Shown here: positions 1 to 7,831 of the stretch, piece by piece
How positions within the stretch are numbered: the stretch's first letter is position 1
Layout of the letters: every line of letters begins with the position of its first letter
DNA from: Candidatus Hecatellales archaeon B24
GTDB lineage: Archaea > Thermoproteota > Bathyarchaeia > Hecatellales > Hecatellaceae
Reading direction: 5' to 3'
DNA: 33,681 nt
NCBI GenBank assembly: GCA_001593855.1
Contig: LUCC01000003.1
Coordinates: 1 to 33,681 of the forward strand
Translations under genes and position numbers: made by a program
The notes under the pieces: generated by a model
What the model was told of the DNA's origin: nothing
Seen by the model: only the letters and a program-made list of their open reading frames with translations
The model's database searches: none

Positions 1-106
1 GTTTAACTTTGCAACTTTTCTCTATTCTGGTTTTAACCGAGCCTTTCGGACCTATCAGCACTCCCACCCTTTCCAGAGGTATCCGAACTCTAAGGCTTTG
101 ACTCAT
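1..106 (-). CDS. KH-domain RNA-binding protein, Pno1/Dim2-like (partial)
   Basis: Only the first 35 codons are inside the window; the gene runs off the left edge. The ATG at 106 overlaps the RIO1 stop codon in an ATGA arrangement, so the two are translationally coupled. The visible N-terminus reads MSQSLRVRIPLERVGVLIG followed by PKGSVK, which is a KH-domain start with the IGxxG-type loop (IGPKG). In archaea this KH protein (Krr1/Pno1/Dim2 homologue) commonly follows RIO1 and aIF1A and acts in small-subunit ribosome assembly. The family assignment rests on this short stretch plus the neighbour, so the rest of the protein cannot be described. Confidence 0.8.
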   Translation of the reverse strand, partial: MSQSLRVRIPLERVGVLIGPKGSVKTRIEKSCKVK

Positions 107-897
107 TTCCCCACAATCCACCTGTAGGCTTCTGCTTCAGGTTTAACTTTAACCCCAAGCTTCCCAAAATACTTGTTCAGGTTTTTCAGGTCACGCCTTA
201 AGAACTCGTCGGCCATGGAATGGCTTAAAAGCACGGCCTGCGAAAGGTCGAATATTACCGGCTGCCCCTTGAAAACCATGATGTTATATTCGCTTAGGTC
301 CCCGTGGACAAGCTCCGCTTTACGGTACAGGAATCTGACGGCTTCAAGAAGCTCCAAGTAGGTTTCCTCCGGGTTTTCCAGTTCAACCTCCCTCAAGAGG
401 GGGGCGGGAACCCCTTTTTCGCCTATGAACTCAACTACGAGCACGTTGTTTCTGACAGCGTAGGGTCTGGGAACTCTGACACCTGCCCGGTGGGCTAAGG
501 TTAGATTTTTGAATTCTTTTTCAGCCCAAGCGTAGATTAGCGCCCTAGTGCTTCCCTTAACATGCTTAAACCTTTCGTCACCTTTAATGTAGGGAAGCAT
601 TCCCTTCCTGAATTCAGCTGTGACGGTGAGGTAGATTTTTACGGCTAATTCTTCTCCTTTCGGACCTAGAGCCCAGTAAATTTTCGCTTCCTTCCCGCTT
701 TTCACAGCCCCGTACATGCGGTCTATTACGCCGCGGTTTATGAGGGTGTAAATGGTCATGAGGGTTGGCTTGTCGAAAACCTCTTCCAGGGCAGCCTCCT
801 CTTCAGAGCGGTCTCTAATCAAATGCTTCTGCTCTCTTTCAAGCTTACGCTCCTTCCTAGCAAGCTTCTTCCATAAGCCTCTTTTACGGGCTGCCAA
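103..897 (-). CDS. rio1: RIO1-type atypical serine protein kinase
   Basis: 264 residues, normal for archaeal RIO1. The kinase/ATPase acts in late 30S ribosome maturation. A basic, Arg/Lys-rich N-terminal helix (residues 4-30) precedes the RIO kinase fold: nucleotide-loop region SGKEA (67-71), ATP-binding Lys87 in LAVKIY, catalytic loop LVHGDLSEYN with Asp200 and Asn205, and metal-binding Asp217 in IFDLSQ. All key residues are present. The start is TTG at 897. A TTTATTTA box lies about 30 bases upstream, so the transcript may be nearly leaderless. The stop overlaps the KH gene start by four bases. aIF1A, its usual upstream partner, is separated from it by an opposite-strand transporter gene. 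Confidence 0.95.
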   Translation of the reverse strand: MAARKRGLWKKLARKERKLEREQKHLIRDRSEEEAALEEVFDKPTLMTIYTLINRGVIDRMYGAVKSGKEAKIYWALGPKGEELAVKIYLTVTAEFRKGMLPYIKGDERFKHVKGSTRALIYAWAEKEFKNLTLAHRAGVRVPRPYAVRNNVLVVEFIGEKGVPAPLLREVELENPEETYLELLEAVRFLYRKAELVHGDLSEYNIMVFKGQPVIFDLSQAVLLSHSMADEFLRRDLKNLNKYFGKLGVKVKPEAEAYRWIVGK

Positions 898-925
898 ACC
901 TAAAAGTATGTAAGGACTTAAAGGC

Positions 926-933
926 TAAATAAA
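926..933 (-). promoter_or_regulatory. Putative TATA box for the RIO1-KH operon
   Basis: TTTATTTA on the minus strand, with its centre about 33 bases upstream of the TTG start of RIO1. This spacing would give a very short or absent leader. It is assigned by position and composition only. Confidence 0.35.
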
Positions 934-1014
934 GAAAGCTATGATATTAATCGAACTCCATTAATAGCAGTTAGCTGATTTAGAAGCTTTGAAGCTATTG
1001 GCAGGTTAAAGGGT

Positions 1015-2196
1015 TTGACAGCCTCCAAGATGCATCCCGCCTATCTGGCTGCGCCGCTGGTTGGCTACCTAGTTTACGCCATGTTCAGGTTTTCGCTTGG
1101 AGTGGCCTTACCTCAGATTCAGGCTGCCTACACCATGTCGGATGCTGAAGCCGGCCTAATGGTTTCGGTGGGCTCCATCTCCATAACGGTCTTCATTCTT
1201 TATGGGGGCTACCTAACAGACAGGCTTGGCGTTTCCTCAAGCTTCCTCCTAGGCGTAATCCTCTTCTCCCTCGGCCTCGTGCTTTTCGCGTTCGCCTGGG
1301 ACTTCTGGACGTTGACAGTCTTCCTTTTCCTAGCTGGGGTTGGAAGCGGAATCCTCATCCCCGCCGTTTACTCTTGGGTTGGAGAAGCCTCAGCATCCCA
1401 CCGGGGTTTGGGCATAGGGGTTACCAACGCGTTCTTCGGTGTAGGAGGGTTTCTGGGCTCATGGCTTACAGGAGTTCTGCTTAAAGCTGGCTACTACTGG
1501 GTTCTGCCCTTCCACATTTTCGCGGTTATGGGGTTCATCTCAGCGATGGTATGCTTGGCTCTTCGAAACCGTTTAAGGGTTGGAAGAAAAAATGGAGAAG
1601 ACCTAAAAGGAAGTTTAGGGTATATTTCCCTGTTACGCTCGAGAAATCTGCTTCTCCTGTTTTTCGGGATGCTAGCTTCCAACGTGGCTTACTTCAATTT
1701 TATTGTTTGGGTTCCAAGCTTCCTGCTTAGGCTTCAGGATTTCAGCATCGCTGAGAGCGGGGTTACCCTAGCGGTTTTTTCGCTTGTTGGAAGCGGGGGA
1801 GCCGTATGCTTCGGCTACCTTTACGGTAGGGTTAAACGGAATCTTCTGGCTTCAGCGTTAGGCTTCGCCTCAGCCTTAACCATGCTTCCAATAGTCGTTT
1901 TAGGATATTCAGTGGTGGAAGGCATCCTTCTCTTCGCGGTTTTCGGCTTCTTCCTTTACCCCTACTGGAACTTGCAGATAACCATGGCTCAGGAGTCTGT
2001 AGGCGAAGAATCCGTGGGCAGGGCTACAGGGCTGGTTCAGAGTGCCGGCCTTCTATCTTCGGTGGCAGGGCCTTTCCTCGCAGGCCTGATAATAGAGCAG
2101 GCTGGAATGGTTATGGCGCTTCTAGCAACGGTTTTCCTTCCTTTAATGGCCTATGGAGTTATAGTTTCAGCTTGGAGGCCGACTGTAAAAGGTTAG
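1015..2196 (+). CDS. MFS transporter, 12 transmembrane segments
   Basis: 393 residues, almost entirely hydrophobic helices with a central hydrophilic loop (around residues 185-205), which is the 6+6 major facilitator layout. The signature after helix 2 is GGYLTDRLG (residues 64-72), the MFS loop 2-3 motif G-x3-D-R-x-G. The repeat-half equivalent is weaker (FGYLYGRVKR). The start used is TTG at 1015; ATG at 1030 is an alternative and would trim five residues. Substrate cannot be deduced; by overall look it resembles anion or organic-acid permeases. It lies alone on the plus strand inside a minus-strand translation cluster, convergent with aIF1A (15-base gap) and divergent from RIO1, so it is likely a later insertion into that cluster. 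Confidence 0.85.
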   Translation: MTASKMHPAYLAAPLVGYLVYAMFRFSLGVALPQIQAAYTMSDAEAGLMVSVGSISITVFILYGGYLTDRLGVSSSFLLGVILFSLGLVLFAFAWDFWTLTVFLFLAGVGSGILIPAVYSWVGEASASHRGLGIGVTNAFFGVGGFLGSWLTGVLLKAGYYWVLPFHIFAVMGFISAMVCLALRNRLRVGRKNGEDLKGSLGYISLLRSRNLLLLFFGMLASNVAYFNFIVWVPSFLLRLQDFSIAESGVTLAVFSLVGSGGAVCFGYLYGRVKRNLLASALGFASALTMLPIVVLGYSVVEGILLFAVFGFFLYPYWNLQITMAQESVGEESVGRATGLVQSAGLLSSVAGPFLAGLIIEQAGMVMALLATVFLPLMAYGVIVSAWRPTVKG

Positions 2197-2211
2197 AAAA
2201 CTTGAAAGATT

Positions 2212-2514
2212 TTATATTGTGATATACTTGTTTTTGCGAAGCCATTCAGCCTGGTTTTTAGTGTAGCGCCATACGATGTCTCCCCGGGTGTCACGCTGGA
2301 AGTCCCAGGGTGAGACAAGCACTATGTCGCCTTCTCTAATCCATACTCTCCGCTTGAGCTTCCCACTTATACGGCACAGCCTTTCCTTCCCGTCGTTGCC
2401 GGTAACCATAACCCTGTCGTAGCCGAGCATTTTGGTGACTACTCCGAGAACTTGTCCTTCTCCGGGGAGAACGAGCTCCTTAAGCTCTTCTTCGCTTAGA
2501 ACCTTACGCTTCAA
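2212..2514 (-). CDS. Translation initiation factor aIF1A
   Basis: 100 residues, the usual length of archaeal aIF1A, with an OB-fold (S1/IF1 type). Typical stretches are GQVLGVVTKMLGYDRVMV (residues 20-37), a CRISGKLKRRVWI strand region (47-59), and the GDIVLVSPWDFQ loop (62-73). It promotes initiator tRNA and mRNA binding to the small ribosomal subunit. The start is TTG at 2514 with AAGGT just upstream. It follows DUF424 and aIF2-beta on the same strand; in many archaea it would be followed directly by RIO1, but here the MFS gene intervenes. Confidence 0.95.
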   Translation of the reverse strand: MKRKVLSEEELKELVLPGEGQVLGVVTKMLGYDRVMVTGNDGKERLCRISGKLKRRVWIREGDIVLVSPWDFQRDTRGDIVWRYTKNQAEWLRKNKYITI

Positions 2515-2575
2515 GACCTTGGGGCACCTTACTTAAAAGAATATGACAAAATGAAATATAACAGTATCCTTAAGC

Positions 2576-2866
2576 CTACATTTTCACTATCTGGGCGTGG
2601 GGAACACCTTCAACGCGGATTACCGCCCTAGAATGGATAAGCCCCGCGTTCAAGGCTTCACCTACAATCCTTGAGCCAGCGAGGTTTGCTATAGAAGCCT
2701 CCCGGATTAGGCTTAGAGAACTCTTAACGTCCATAAGAACTCCCCTGTAAAACTTTTCGTTAATTTCAAGCTTCAACCCTCTGGCTTGGTCAACAAATTT
2801 TTTGCCTAAAATCTCCTCGTCACATACGGCTACAACTGTTTCTCCTCTCACCTTCACAACTTTCAC
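2576..2866 (-). CDS. DUF424 family protein
   Basis: 96 residues, the full length of the archaeal DUF424 (PF04242) family, which lacks an established biochemical role. The recognisable core is an alternation of short strands and helices with CDEEILGK near the N-terminus (residues 15-22) and a conserved region from SLIREASIANLAGSRIVGEA (50-69) to the end. It starts with GTG at 2866, 24 bases after the aIF2-beta stop, so it is probably cotranscribed with initiation-factor genes. That setting suggests a translation-linked role, which is inference. There are no membrane segments or metal motifs. Confidence 0.85.
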   Translation of the reverse strand: MKVVKVRGETVVAVCDEEILGKKFVDQARGLKLEINEKFYRGVLMDVKSSLSLIREASIANLAGSRIVGEALNAGLIHSRAVIRVEGVPHAQIVKM

Positions 2867-2890
2867 AAAAACTTTTCCAGCATGCGTAGT

Positions 2891-3364
2891 TTAACACCTC
2901 ACAGGAGACTTGGCTCCACAGGCATCGCATAAGAGGAACCTAAGCCGCTCCTCCCTTGTAACCCGGGTGTCCGGACTTCCACATACGGGACATATAACGC
3001 AGTCTCTAACGTAAACGTTTAAGGCTTTACCTAGGGTTTCATGGGAAAACCTGCCTTGGAAAACCGCCATTTCACCTTCGAAGCCGCCTGCCGTAGCCAG
3101 CTCCTTAGATAGAAACCTTAAAAGATGCTCAGGTTTCCTGTTTAAGGCCTCAGCAACCTGCCTCAAATTCCGAATGATAGTTCGGTTTCCAGCTATGATA
3201 GACTGCAATGTGGGAATTTCAAACCGCTCCCTCACCGTAACGGTTTTAGGAAGCTTGGAGTACAGCCTTTCAAGCCATCGGTCGTAAGCTTTAAGGTCGC
3301 TCAGCCTTGCTCCCCGCCTTTCTTTAAAGCCTATTTCACCTTCAAACCTTTTAAATGGTTCCAA
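2891..3364 (-). CDS. Translation initiation factor aIF2 subunit beta
   Basis: 157 residues. It begins with an N-terminal helix (YDRWLERLYSKLP, residues 27-39, which is where most family members begin), followed by the central alpha/beta domain and a C-terminal zinc ribbon with C-x2-C pairs (CPVC and CDAC). As part of the aIF2 heterotrimer it helps deliver Met-tRNAi to the ribosome. The only in-frame start available is TTG at 3364, overlapping the end of the S-adenosylhomocysteine hydrolase gene by 14 bases; this leaves about 25 extra N-terminal residues compared with typical homologues. A GGGAG lies just upstream of the TTG. It is likely the second gene of the operon. Confidence 0.93.
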   Translation of the reverse strand: MEPFKRFEGEIGFKERRGARLSDLKAYDRWLERLYSKLPKTVTVRERFEIPTLQSIIAGNRTIIRNLRQVAEALNRKPEHLLRFLSKELATAGGFEGEMAVFQGRFSHETLGKALNVYVRDCVICPVCGSPDTRVTREERLRFLLCDACGAKSPVRC

Positions 3365-4613
3365 GCTCCCAGCTTTCCAGGTATTTCCGCTGTTTTACGG
3401 TGAGCTTTTCAAGTTTAACGTTGTAGGCTTCTAAGGCTAGTTCCGCAACTCTCCGGTCTATTTCCTCCGGAACCCTGTAAACCTGGGGCTTCAGGCTTCC
3501 TCCTTCCCTTGCAAGGTAGACGATGGATAAAGCCTGGTTCGCGAAGGACATCATCATAACCTCTGGAGGATGGCCTTCAGCAGCTGCCAGGTTTACAAGT
3601 CTTCCCTCAGCAAGCAGGTACAGTCGCCTACCGTCTTTAAGCTTGTATTCCTCAATGTTCGGCCTCATGGTTCGCTTAGAAGCAGCCAGCTTCTCAAGGT
3701 CTTTCAGGTTTATTTCAACGTTGAAGTGGCCTGCATTGGCAAGGATTGCCCCGTCCTTCATTTTTTCTAGGTGTTCTCTGCGGATTACGTCTATGTTTCC
3801 TGTTGCGGTTATGAAAATGTCGCCTTGGGAGGCTGCCTCCCCCATAGAAAACACTTGAAAGCCGTCCATTAAGGCTTCCAAAGCTTTTAGAGGACTTGTT
3901 TCAACCACTATAACATTAGCACCCATCCCCCGGGCTCTTAGGGCTATGCCTCTGCCACACCAGCCGTAGCCAGCTACCACCAGCCTTTTCCCAGCCAGCA
4001 GAACGCTTGTAGCCCTTAAAACGCCGTCTATGGTGCTCTGCCCTGTTCCATACCTGTTGTCGAAAAGATACTTGGTGAAGGCATCGTTCACAGCGATTAT
4101 GGGGTAGCCCAGTTTTCCATCCCTAGCCATAGCTCTAAGCCTGATAACGCCTGTAGTGGTTTCCTCGGTTCCGCCTACTATATGCCTTATGAGCTTTCTA
4201 TGCCTGGTGTGAACGGTTGTAACTAGGTCTGCGCCGTCGTCCACGGTAATCCTAGGCCTGTAAGCCAGCACGTCTTCTACACACCGGTAGTATTCCTCTG
4301 TGGTTTCACCCCTCCAAGCGTAAACGTTCACGCCTTCCTCAGCCAGAAACGCAGCTACCTCGTCTTGGGTTGAAAGAGGGTTGGAAGCGCAAAGGGCAAC
4401 CTCAGCACCTCCAGCCATGAGGGTTCTAACTAGGACGGCGGTCTCCTTGGTTACGTGGAGGCAGGCTCCTATTCTCCACCCTTCTAGGGGCTTCTTCTTG
4501 GAAAACTCTTTTCTAAGCTTCATCAGAACGGGCATTCGGCTTTCAGCCCACTCTACGGTTTTCCTTCCATCCTCCGCCAGCGATAAATCTTTAACCTTGA
4601 AGCCTTCAGCCAA
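3351..4613 (-). CDS. ahcY: S-adenosyl-L-homocysteine hydrolase (adenosylhomocysteinase)
   Basis: About 420 residues. It splits S-adenosylhomocysteine into adenosine and homocysteine and so relieves product inhibition of methyltransferases, in the cytoplasm. Evidence: the N-terminal start FKVKDLSLAEDG, substrate-domain DDGADL, the NAD-binding Rossmann motif GYGWCGRG, the NAGHFNVEI segment, and the C-terminal LTVKQRKYLESW tail carrying the conserved Lys/Tyr that reach the partner subunit's NAD. I place the start at TTG 4613 because GGGGAG lies 7 bases upstream and the family starts there; the frame is open to TTG at 4646. It heads the aIF2-beta / DUF424 / aIF1A operon and is divergent from MetRS. 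Confidence 0.95.
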   Translation of the reverse strand: MAEGFKVKDLSLAEDGRKTVEWAESRMPVLMKLRKEFSKKKPLEGWRIGACLHVTKETAVLVRTLMAGGAEVALCASNPLSTQDEVAAFLAEEGVNVYAWRGETTEEYYRCVEDVLAYRPRITVDDGADLVTTVHTRHRKLIRHIVGGTEETTTGVIRLRAMARDGKLGYPIIAVNDAFTKYLFDNRYGTGQSTIDGVLRATSVLLAGKRLVVAGYGWCGRGIALRARGMGANVIVVETSPLKALEALMDGFQVFSMGEAASQGDIFITATGNIDVIRREHLEKMKDGAILANAGHFNVEINLKDLEKLAASKRTMRPNIEEYKLKDGRRLYLLAEGRLVNLAAAEGHPPEVMMMSFANQALSIVYLAREGGSLKPQVYRVPEEIDRRVAELALEAYNVKLEKLTVKQRKYLESWELGTI

Positions 4614-4746
4614 CTGAACTCCCCTTCTAAAGCATACTCTCTCCAACGCATTTTAGTCTTGCTTTGCCTTACACTTATTTCATAGCCCAGTTAGGGTTTT
4701 AACTTATTATTCGAGAAGGTTAATTAATGTTTGAGGTAGCCTGGTA

Positions 4747-6723
4747 ATGGCAAGGTGGCTGCTGGGTTCAGCATGGCCCTACATAAACTATGTTCCCCAT
4801 TTAGGCACCGTCATAGGCTCGGTGCTTTCAGGCGACGTGGTAGCCCGCCATCTCAGGCTTAAAGGCGAGAAGGTGCTTTACGTAAGCGGCTCAGACGAGC
4901 ATGGAACCCCCATAGAAGTTGAAGCGGTAAGACTTGGAATTCCGCCGAAGAAGCTTACCGACGAGAACCATGCCAAGGTTAAAAGCCTATTCGAAAGATG
5001 GTGTATATCCTTTGATAATTACACTCGAACTGAAACGCCTACCCACATCGAGTTTGTCAAGGAATTCTACATGAAGGTCTACAGGAACGGGTATGTTTTC
5101 GCCAGACAGGAGGAACTGCCATACTGCCCAAGCTGTAAACGCTTTCTACCAGACAGGTTTGTCCAGGGAACATGCCCTAAATGTGGCTATCAAGAAGCCT
5201 ACGGAGACCAGTGTTCAACCTGCGGAGCCCCTCTTGACCCAAGAGAACTTGTAAACCCCCACTGCACCATCTGCAGCTCAACCCCTGAAATAAGGACAAC
5301 CAAGCACTGGCATTTCGACCTTCCCCAGTTCTCCGGTAAACTTGAAGAGTACGTGAAGGAAAACCGGAGGCTCCCCGAAAACGCCAGGAACTTCTCGCTC
5401 AAGCTCATAAGGGAAGGACTTAAGCCCAGGTCGCTTACCAGGGATGTAGCTTGGGGTATACCAGCACCCTTCCCAGGGGCGCAAGATAAAACCATTTACG
5501 TCTGGATGGAAGCTGTGCTCGGCTATATTTCAGCAACCATAGAGTACTTCAAACTTAAGGGTGAAGAAGAAAAATGGAGGGATTACTGGTCTAACGGTGC
5601 CAGAATCATTTTTTTCATAGGTAAGGATAACATACCCTTCCACACGATTATTCTTCCAGCCCTCCTGATGGCTTCGGGTGAAGACTACGAGCTTCCCTGG
5701 ACCGTCAGCTCCACCGAGTTCCTCATGTTCGAAGGCAAAAAGTTCTCTAAGAGCCAGCGGGTGGGCGTATGGATTGATGAAGCCCTAGAAATGTTCCCCG
5801 TAGACTACTGGAGGTATACCCTCCTAAGCATAAGACCGGAGGTTAGAGACACAAATTTCACATGGGAAATCTTCCTGGAAAAAGTCAACTCAGACCTAAA
5901 TGACACTGTTGGAAACTTTATCCACAGGGCTTTAACCTTCCTCTGCCGGCATTTCAACTGTCAGGTTCCAAGCCCTCCAGCCCTCGACAGCTACGACAGG
6001 AAAATGCTGGAAGACGTGAAAGAAGCGAAGGAAGCATTCGACAGCCTTCTAGGCCAGATGAGAATTCAGCAGGCCGTTCAAGCAGTGGCAGATTTGGCTA
6101 GGAAGGCAAACAAGTATTTCAATGATAAGGAGCCGTGGAAGGCCGTGAACAGCAAAAAAGATGAGGCCGCTGCAACCCTCAACGTCTCTCTTCAAACGGT
6201 GGCAGCCCTCTCCATCCTGCTTGAGCCACTTATCCCCGAAACAGCTGAAGCCATCAGGAGAAGCTTAAACCTCAGCCTTCAGGAAGCCTTAAGGGGAGCA
6301 CCCCAAGGATTAAAAATTGGAAGGCCACAGCCACTTTTCAGGAAGATTTCAAGAGGGGAAATCGGCGTTAAGCCTGAAAGAGGTGGAAAAGAAGTGGGTG
6401 AAGTTACGCCTGAAGACTTGGCAAGACTTGGCTTAAAGGTTGCGAAAATAGTTGAGGTCGAAGAGGTTCCCAAGGCTAAGAAGCTTTACAGGCTTAGGCT
6501 TGACCTTGGAGGAGGAGTGATGAAACAGACTGTTGCAGGCTTGAAGGAATATTATAAGCCTGAAGATCTCCTCGGGAAACTTGTCGTGGTGGTTTCAAAC
6601 ATGAAACCTGCGGAGCTCATGGGCTTGAAGTCTGAAGCCATGCTTCTGGCAGCTGTGGAGGAGGGAAAAGTCGCCATTGTAACTCCGGAGAAGCCTGTCA
6701 AGCCTGGAAGCAAGGTCTACTAG
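4747..6723 (+). CDS. metG: Methionyl-tRNA synthetase with fused C-terminal tRNA-binding domain
   Basis: 658 residues. Class Ia synthetase charging tRNA-Met. The HIGH-type motif is PHLG (residues 17-20), and the KMSKS loop reads KFSKS (332-336). Between them is a zinc-binding insert with four Cys pairs (CPSC, CPKC, CSTC, CTIC), the archaeal/eukaryotic double-knuckle form. An anticodon-binding helical domain follows. The last ~110 residues are an OB-fold EMAP-II/Trbp111-type domain (VVVVSNMKPAELMGLKSE), which in some archaea is a separate gene. The start is ATG 4747 with GAGGT 8 bases upstream. The PHP gene follows after 16 bases, probably in one transcript. Confidence 0.97.
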   Translation: MARWLLGSAWPYINYVPHLGTVIGSVLSGDVVARHLRLKGEKVLYVSGSDEHGTPIEVEAVRLGIPPKKLTDENHAKVKSLFERWCISFDNYTRTETPTHIEFVKEFYMKVYRNGYVFARQEELPYCPSCKRFLPDRFVQGTCPKCGYQEAYGDQCSTCGAPLDPRELVNPHCTICSSTPEIRTTKHWHFDLPQFSGKLEEYVKENRRLPENARNFSLKLIREGLKPRSLTRDVAWGIPAPFPGAQDKTIYVWMEAVLGYISATIEYFKLKGEEEKWRDYWSNGARIIFFIGKDNIPFHTIILPALLMASGEDYELPWTVSSTEFLMFEGKKFSKSQRVGVWIDEALEMFPVDYWRYTLLSIRPEVRDTNFTWEIFLEKVNSDLNDTVGNFIHRALTFLCRHFNCQVPSPPALDSYDRKMLEDVKEAKEAFDSLLGQMRIQQAVQAVADLARKANKYFNDKEPWKAVNSKKDEAAATLNVSLQTVAALSILLEPLIPETAEAIRRSLNLSLQEALRGAPQGLKIGRPQPLFRKISRGEIGVKPERGGKEVGEVTPEDLARLGLKVAKIVEVEEVPKAKKLYRLRLDLGGGVMKQTVAGLKEYYKPEDLLGKLVVVVSNMKPAELMGLKSEAMLLAAVEEGKVAIVTPEKPVKPGSKVY

Positions 6724-6739
6724 TCTTCCAAGGGAAACG

Positions 6740-7414
6740 GTGAAAATGAAGCTCAGAATAGACCTTCACATTCATACAACATATTCGGGAGACAGCAACC
6801 TAACGCTGGAAGCCTTAGCATTCTCAGCCCTCAAAAACGAGCTTGACGGAGTTGCCATAACAGACCATGACACCTGCGAAGCCCTAAAGGAAGCTGGAAA
6901 ACTCGAGAGGCAGGGGCTGCTGGTGATCCCAGGAATAGAAGTATCCAGTTCAGACGGCCACATCGTGGGGTTAGGAGTCAGTAAACCTATTCCTCCAGGG
7001 CTTCCAGCAGGTGAAACCGTCAGGGAAATTAAGAGGATGGGAGGAGTTGCCATAGCAGCCCACCCCCTGTGCCCCTTCAAGAAGAGCATCGGCGAAAGCG
7101 TTTTGAAAACAGCTGGGTTCGACGCTGTCGAAGTGCTTAACGCCTCAACCCTGCCCATAATCTATGCTTCAGAGGTTAAGAAGCTTAACAGGCTGTGCAT
7201 GGAACTAGGGCTTCCCCAGGTTGGAGGAAGCGACTCCCATACGCCTGAAACGGTGGGCCGCGCGTATACGCTGGTGGAAGCCGAGGAGAAGTCTGCTGAG
7301 GCTGTGATTGAAGCTGTGAAGAAAGGGGAAACCATGCCTGGGGGAGACAGAATAACTCTTCAGGAAGCTCTAGGCAGGCTGGGAATGAAACTAAAACAGA
7401 AATTTGGAATATAG
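6740..7414 (+). CDS. PHP-domain metal-dependent phosphoesterase
   Basis: 224 residues in a single PHP domain (TrpH/YciV-like). The four metal-binding motifs are visible in order: DLHIHTTYSGDS (from residue 8), ITDHDT, the conserved Glu and first loops around GIEVSS and AAHP, and GGSDSHTPE near the C-terminal third. Relatives hydrolyse 3',5'-bisphosphonucleotides or 5'-end RNA, and the exact substrate here is unknown. The start may be GTG 6740 or ATG 6746; AAGGGA lies just upstream. It follows MetRS closely and is probably cotranscribed. Confidence 0.88.
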   Translation: MKMKLRIDLHIHTTYSGDSNLTLEALAFSALKNELDGVAITDHDTCEALKEAGKLERQGLLVIPGIEVSSSDGHIVGLGVSKPIPPGLPAGETVREIKRMGGVAIAAHPLCPFKKSIGESVLKTAGFDAVEVLNASTLPIIYASEVKKLNRLCMELGLPQVGGSDSHTPETVGRAYTLVEAEEKSAEAVIEAVKKGETMPGGDRITLQEALGRLGMKLKQKFGI

Positions 7415-7449
7415 CTTGGAAGGGAGAAAATAGCCCTCCCGTAGGGTGC

Positions 7450-7614
7450 TCAGTCTTCTTCAAGCTGGTCTAAGCCCATCTCGTCTAGGAAGTCCAGCGA
7501 GAAGCCTTCCTCAATCTCCGTCAGGTTTTCTTCTAGGTCATGCAAGTTGAGAACCTCCGTGAGCTGTACTGGTTCCTTGTTTTTCTCTAGCGGTGGAAGC
7601 GTGATTACTTTCAT
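7450..7614 (-). CDS. Small acidic protein, 54 residues, unrecognised
   Basis: Reading frame from ATG 7614 to TGA 7450. The protein begins MKVITLPPLEKNKEPVQLT, then is strongly acidic, ending FLDEMGLDQLEED. Glu and Asp dominate the last 30 residues, and the periodic Leu/Phe pattern suggests an amphipathic helix. A GGTGAG ribosome-binding sequence lies about 9 bases before the ATG, and a canonical TTTATATA box lies about 100 bases upstream on the same strand, so it looks like a real transcription unit. It sits downstream of aIF5B and the tRNA methylthiotransferase and is convergent with the PHP gene. I do not recognise a family and make no functional call. Confidence 0.6.
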   Translation of the reverse strand: MKVITLPPLEKNKEPVQLTEVLNLHDLEENLTEIEEGFSLDFLDEMGLDQLEED

Positions 7615-7714
7615 CAATCTCTCTCACCCCCCGGCACCTCCTAAATACACTTCAGAAAATTTATGTCCAGCGTATTTATCTTGTATTTAAATAGTATTAC
7701 CAACAGGTTTTCCA

Positions 7715-7722
7715 TATATAAA
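7715..7722 (-). promoter_or_regulatory. Putative TATA box for the small acidic protein gene
   Basis: TTTATATA on the minus strand, a near-perfect archaeal TATA box, about 100 bases upstream of the ATG at 7614. A second candidate is the palindrome TATTTAAATA at 7684-7693. The interval between the methylthiotransferase stop (7832) and the ATG (7614) holds nothing else I can identify. The whole gene-poor stretch from 7415 to 7831 contains only this promoter region and the small gene. Confidence 0.5.
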
Positions 7723-7831
7723 TTAAACGGTAGCTCCTTCCAGGACATCCACCGAAAAAGTGCAAAGTTTCACGCTTGGCAGAGCAAAAATTAACATGTA
7801 CTTACATCATCATTTTCAGGCCTCAACCACG

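Noticed and set aside
1015..2196. MFS gene carried by a mobile element
   Set aside because: No transposase, terminal inverted repeats or direct repeats were seen around it.
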